Below are positions 62,075 through 64,000 of a stretch of DNA of 64,000 nucleotides, one piece after another (position 1 is the stretch's first letter; each line of letters begins with the position of its first letter). The DNA is from Bradyrhizobium sp. BR13661 (GTDB lineage: Bacteria; Pseudomonadota; Alphaproteobacteria; Rhizobiales; Xanthobacteraceae): NCBI RefSeq assembly GCF_029892425.1, contig NZ_JARXWB010000027.1:47088-111087 (forward strand). Direction: 5' to 3'. Made by a program: the position numbers and the translations under genes. The notes beneath the pieces were generated by a model. The model saw only the letters and a program-made list of their open reading frames with translations. It did no database searches and was not told where the DNA came from.

Positions 62075-62799
62075 TGCATCTGTTGACCAGCCCCGAGGCC
62101 TGGGCTGCGCTGCTCACCTTGACCTCGCTCGAGATCGTGCTCGGCATCGACAACGTCATCTTCCTGTCGGTGATCGTCTCGCGGATCCCCGAACCGCAGG
62201 CCAGTCGCGCCCGTCAGATCGGGCTGGCGCTGGCGCTGGTCTTTCGCATCATCCTGCTCAGCGTGCTGGTCTGGCTGATCGGCCTGTCCGCGCCGGTGTT
62301 TTCGTTCGGTGGTTACGATTTCTCGTGGCGTGACCTCATCCTGATCGGCGGCGGCCTGTTCCTGATCGCCAAGGCGACGCATGAGATCCACGCCGAGGTC
62401 GAGCCCGATCACGACAAGGGCAAGCAGCAATCCGGCGGCAGTGCCTTCTTCTGGGTGATCGCCCAGATCATCGTCATCGACATCGTGTTCTCGCTGGACT
62501 CGATCATCACCGCGATCGGCATGGCGCAGGACCTCGAGATCATGATCGCGGCGGTCGTGATCGCCTGCGTGATCATGTACATTTCCTCCGGACCGGTTGC
62601 GCGATTCGTCGCGGAGCATCCGACCACCAAAATGCTGGCACTGGCATTTCTGGTGCTGATCGGCGTCGCCCTCGTTGCGGATGGATTCAAATTCCACATC
62701 CCGCGCGGCTACATCTATTTCGCAATTGCGTTCTCGGCAGCGGTGGAATTCTTCAACGTGCTGGCCAAGCGCAATCGCAAGAAGGCCGACAAGCGGTAA
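62071..62799 (+). CDS. TerC-family integral membrane protein
   Basis: The start is ATG 62071 (MMHLLTSPEAW), overlapping the pcs stop, giving 242 residues. It has seven or so helices with the TerC acidic motifs SLEIVLGIDNVIFLSVIV and IVIDIVFSLDSIITAIG, and the FVAEHPTTKMLALAFLVLIG segment. TerC/Alx proteins are thought to export Mn2+ or other metal ions, some helping metal loading of exported enzymes. The link to lipid synthesis is only positional. Confidence 0.92.
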   Translation: MMHLLTSPEAWAALLTLTSLEIVLGIDNVIFLSVIVSRIPEPQASRARQIGLALALVFRIILLSVLVWLIGLSAPVFSFGGYDFSWRDLILIGGGLFLIAKATHEIHAEVEPDHDKGKQQSGGSAFFWVIAQIIVIDIVFSLDSIITAIGMAQDLEIMIAAVVIACVIMYISSGPVARFVAEHPTTKMLALAFLVLIGVALVADGFKFHIPRGYIYFAIAFSAAVEFFNVLAKRNRKKADKR

Positions 62800-62874
62800 T
62801 CGTTCCAACCTGGGTCGAGTTGACAAGGCAGGCGCGATGTCTTTCGCTGGCGGATGCGAAGAGGAGGTCAGGCA

Positions 62875-63849
62875 ATGACCAAAGCCGTCCGTGTGCACAA
62901 GGTCGGAGGCCCCGAGGCCCTGGTCTATGAGAGCGTCGAGCTGCCGGCGCCCGGACCCGGCGAGGTGCGCATTCGCCAGCACGCGGTCGGCCTGAACTTC
63001 ATCGACGTCTATTACCGCACCGGTCTCTACAAGGCGCCGGGTCTGCCGTTCATCGCGGGCAACGAGGCCTCGGGCGAGGTCGTCGCGGTCGGGCCGGGCG
63101 TGACCAATTTCCATCCCGGCGACCGCGTGGCCTATTATCACAACCTCGGCGCGTATGCGAGCGAGCGCAACATCCCCTGGGAGAAGCTGGTCAAGCTGCC
63201 CGACCACATCACCCACGAGCAGGGCGCGGTGCTGATGCTGAAGGGCCTGACGGTCTGGTATCTGCTGCACAAGACCTTCAAGGTCGAGCCGCATCATCGC
63301 GTGCTGATCCATGCGGCCGCCGGCGGCATCGGCCTCTTGGCCTGCCAATGGGCGAGGGCGCTAGGGGCCCACGTCATCGGCACCGTCGGCTCGCGGGAGA
63401 AGGCCGAGCTCGCGGAGGCCAATGGCTGCGACCACGTCATCCTCTACAACGAGGAAGACTTCGTCGCGCGCGTCAAGCAGATCAGCCGCAACGAGGGCTG
63501 CGACGTCGTCTATGACGGCGTCGGCAAATCGACCTTCCCAGGCTCGCTGTCGTGCCTGAAGCCGCGCGGCATGTTCGTTTCTTTCGGTAACGCGTCAGGG
63601 CCCGTGCCGCCGTTCTCGATCGCCGAGCTGAACAATCACGGCTCGCTATTTGCGACCCGGCCCAAGCTCAACGACTATGTCGGCACGCGCAAGGAGCTGC
63701 TCGAAGGCGCCGACACGCTGTTCTCCGCCGTCATCAACGGCAAGCTCCACGTGCCGATCAACCATGCCTATGCGCTCAAGGATGCCGCGAAGGCCCACAT
63801 CGACCTCGAGAGCCGGAAGACGACAGGCGCGTCGATCTTGAAGCCGTAG
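62875..63849 (+). CDS. Quinone oxidoreductase (zinc-free MDR family, QOR)
   Basis: The start is ATG 62875 after AGGAGG, giving 324 residues. A medium-chain dehydrogenase/reductase without zinc ligands: an N-terminal GroES-like domain (GLNFIDVYYRTGLYKAPGLP) and an NADPH Rossmann fold with HAAAGGIGLLACQWARALGA. The C-terminal GASILKP is the typical QOR ending. It reduces quinones or enals with NADPH. It is followed by an intergenic repeat and the tail of an insertion sequence. Confidence 0.94.
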   Translation: MTKAVRVHKVGGPEALVYESVELPAPGPGEVRIRQHAVGLNFIDVYYRTGLYKAPGLPFIAGNEASGEVVAVGPGVTNFHPGDRVAYYHNLGAYASERNIPWEKLVKLPDHITHEQGAVLMLKGLTVWYLLHKTFKVEPHHRVLIHAAAGGIGLLACQWARALGAHVIGTVGSREKAELAEANGCDHVILYNEEDFVARVKQISRNEGCDVVYDGVGKSTFPGSLSCLKPRGMFVSFGNASGPVPPFSIAELNNHGSLFATRPKLNDYVGTRKELLEGADTLFSAVINGKLHVPINHAYALKDAAKAHIDLESRKTTGASILKP

Positions 63850-63870
63850 ATTTTTCGTCGTCGTCCTCTC

Positions 63871-63912
63871 CCGTGTCCCGGACAAGCGCAGCGAAGCGGA
63901 GCGCAGATCCGG
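63871..63912. repeat. Intergenic palindromic repeat of the Bradyrhizobium type
   Basis: A 42-base element running from CCGTGTCCCGG through GCGCAGCGAAGCGGAGCGC to GATCCGG, with nested inverted repeats. It resembles the short palindromic elements widely scattered between Bradyrhizobium genes. Only one copy is visible here. Confidence 0.5.
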
Positions 63913-63918
63913 CAACTG

Positions 63919-64000
63919 TTATGTCGATGGGGCGATCATATAAGGTTTTCGGTCGCGCATCATTGCGTTGAGCACGGTTAGAAGCTTCCTGGCGACGGCA
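63919..64000 (-). mobile_element. C-terminal end of an IS110-type transposase, truncated by the window
   Basis: On the minus strand the last 26 codons read AVARKLLTVLNAMMRDRKPY followed by MIAPST and a stop. The K(L)LTVLNAMxRDxKP pattern is the usual C-terminus of IS110-family (DEDD) transposases. The remainder lies beyond the window. Whether the element is intact cannot be judged. Confidence 0.75.

Overview
The window is high-GC chromosomal DNA from an alphaproteobacterium, most likely Bradyrhizobium or a close relative. The best evidence is the ndv locus at 30.9-36.3 kb: a GH17-GT2 glucan synthase, a second GH17 membrane protein and a small exported partner, which together are the beta-(1,3)/(1,6)-glucan machinery known from Bradyrhizobium. 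A short phosphatidylcholine synthase, Omp25/RopB-type barrels and the coding style agree. No database search was possible, so the genus is inferred.

Layout. (1) 0-9.6 kb: one short-chain amide operon. It holds the end of an AmiC-like ligand sensor, an AmiR-like ANTAR antiterminator, a UrtABCDE/FmdDEF-type ABC importer, a formamidase/acetamidase, a two-domain nitrilase whose second active site has lost its cysteine, and an SDR. (2) 10.2-15.2 kb: an outer membrane barrel, a tiny membrane protein, a KdpE/KdpD-like two-component pair without any kdpFABC, and an unknown gene. (3) 15.5-25.4 kb: a porin and a barrel, two tiny exported proteins sharing one C-terminal motif, a complete HME-type RND efflux set (adaptor, pump, TolC-like channel), another small exported protein and an enoyl-CoA hydratase homologue. 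(4) 25.5-28.8 kb: the Kup potassium transporter, a small exported protein and a DUF2927 protein. (5) 28.8-30.9 kb: poorly conserved small ORFs on the 3' side of tRNA-Lys(UUU), with a second copy of the tRNA anticodon arm in inverted orientation nearby.

(6) 30.9-36.9 kb: the ndv glucan locus and small membrane proteins. (7) 37-45 kb: a coiled-coil membrane protein, glmU and glmS (UDP-GlcNAc supply) with two small ORFs between them, a DUF502 protein and two dehydrogenases. (8) 45.2-51.3 kb: recG, sdhE and mfd. (9) 51.5-58.5 kb: a fatty-acid desaturase, then a minus-strand group containing a degenerate GGDEF-type protein, a degenerate acyl-CoA-synthetase-like protein and a YejA-like solute-binding protein, followed by an IalB-type exported protein. 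(10) 58.6-64 kb: hspQ, an AEC transporter, a UbiH-type monooxygenase, pcs, a TerC protein and a quinone oxidoreductase. The window ends in an intergenic palindromic repeat and the tail of an IS110-type transposase.

No CRISPR array, prophage or classical defence system is visible. The most notable items are the small-protein satellites of the RND operon, the half-dead tandem nitrilase, the degenerate ANL/GGDEF pair, a probable ATT start for the second ndv glucan gene, and small genes that standard callers would miss.
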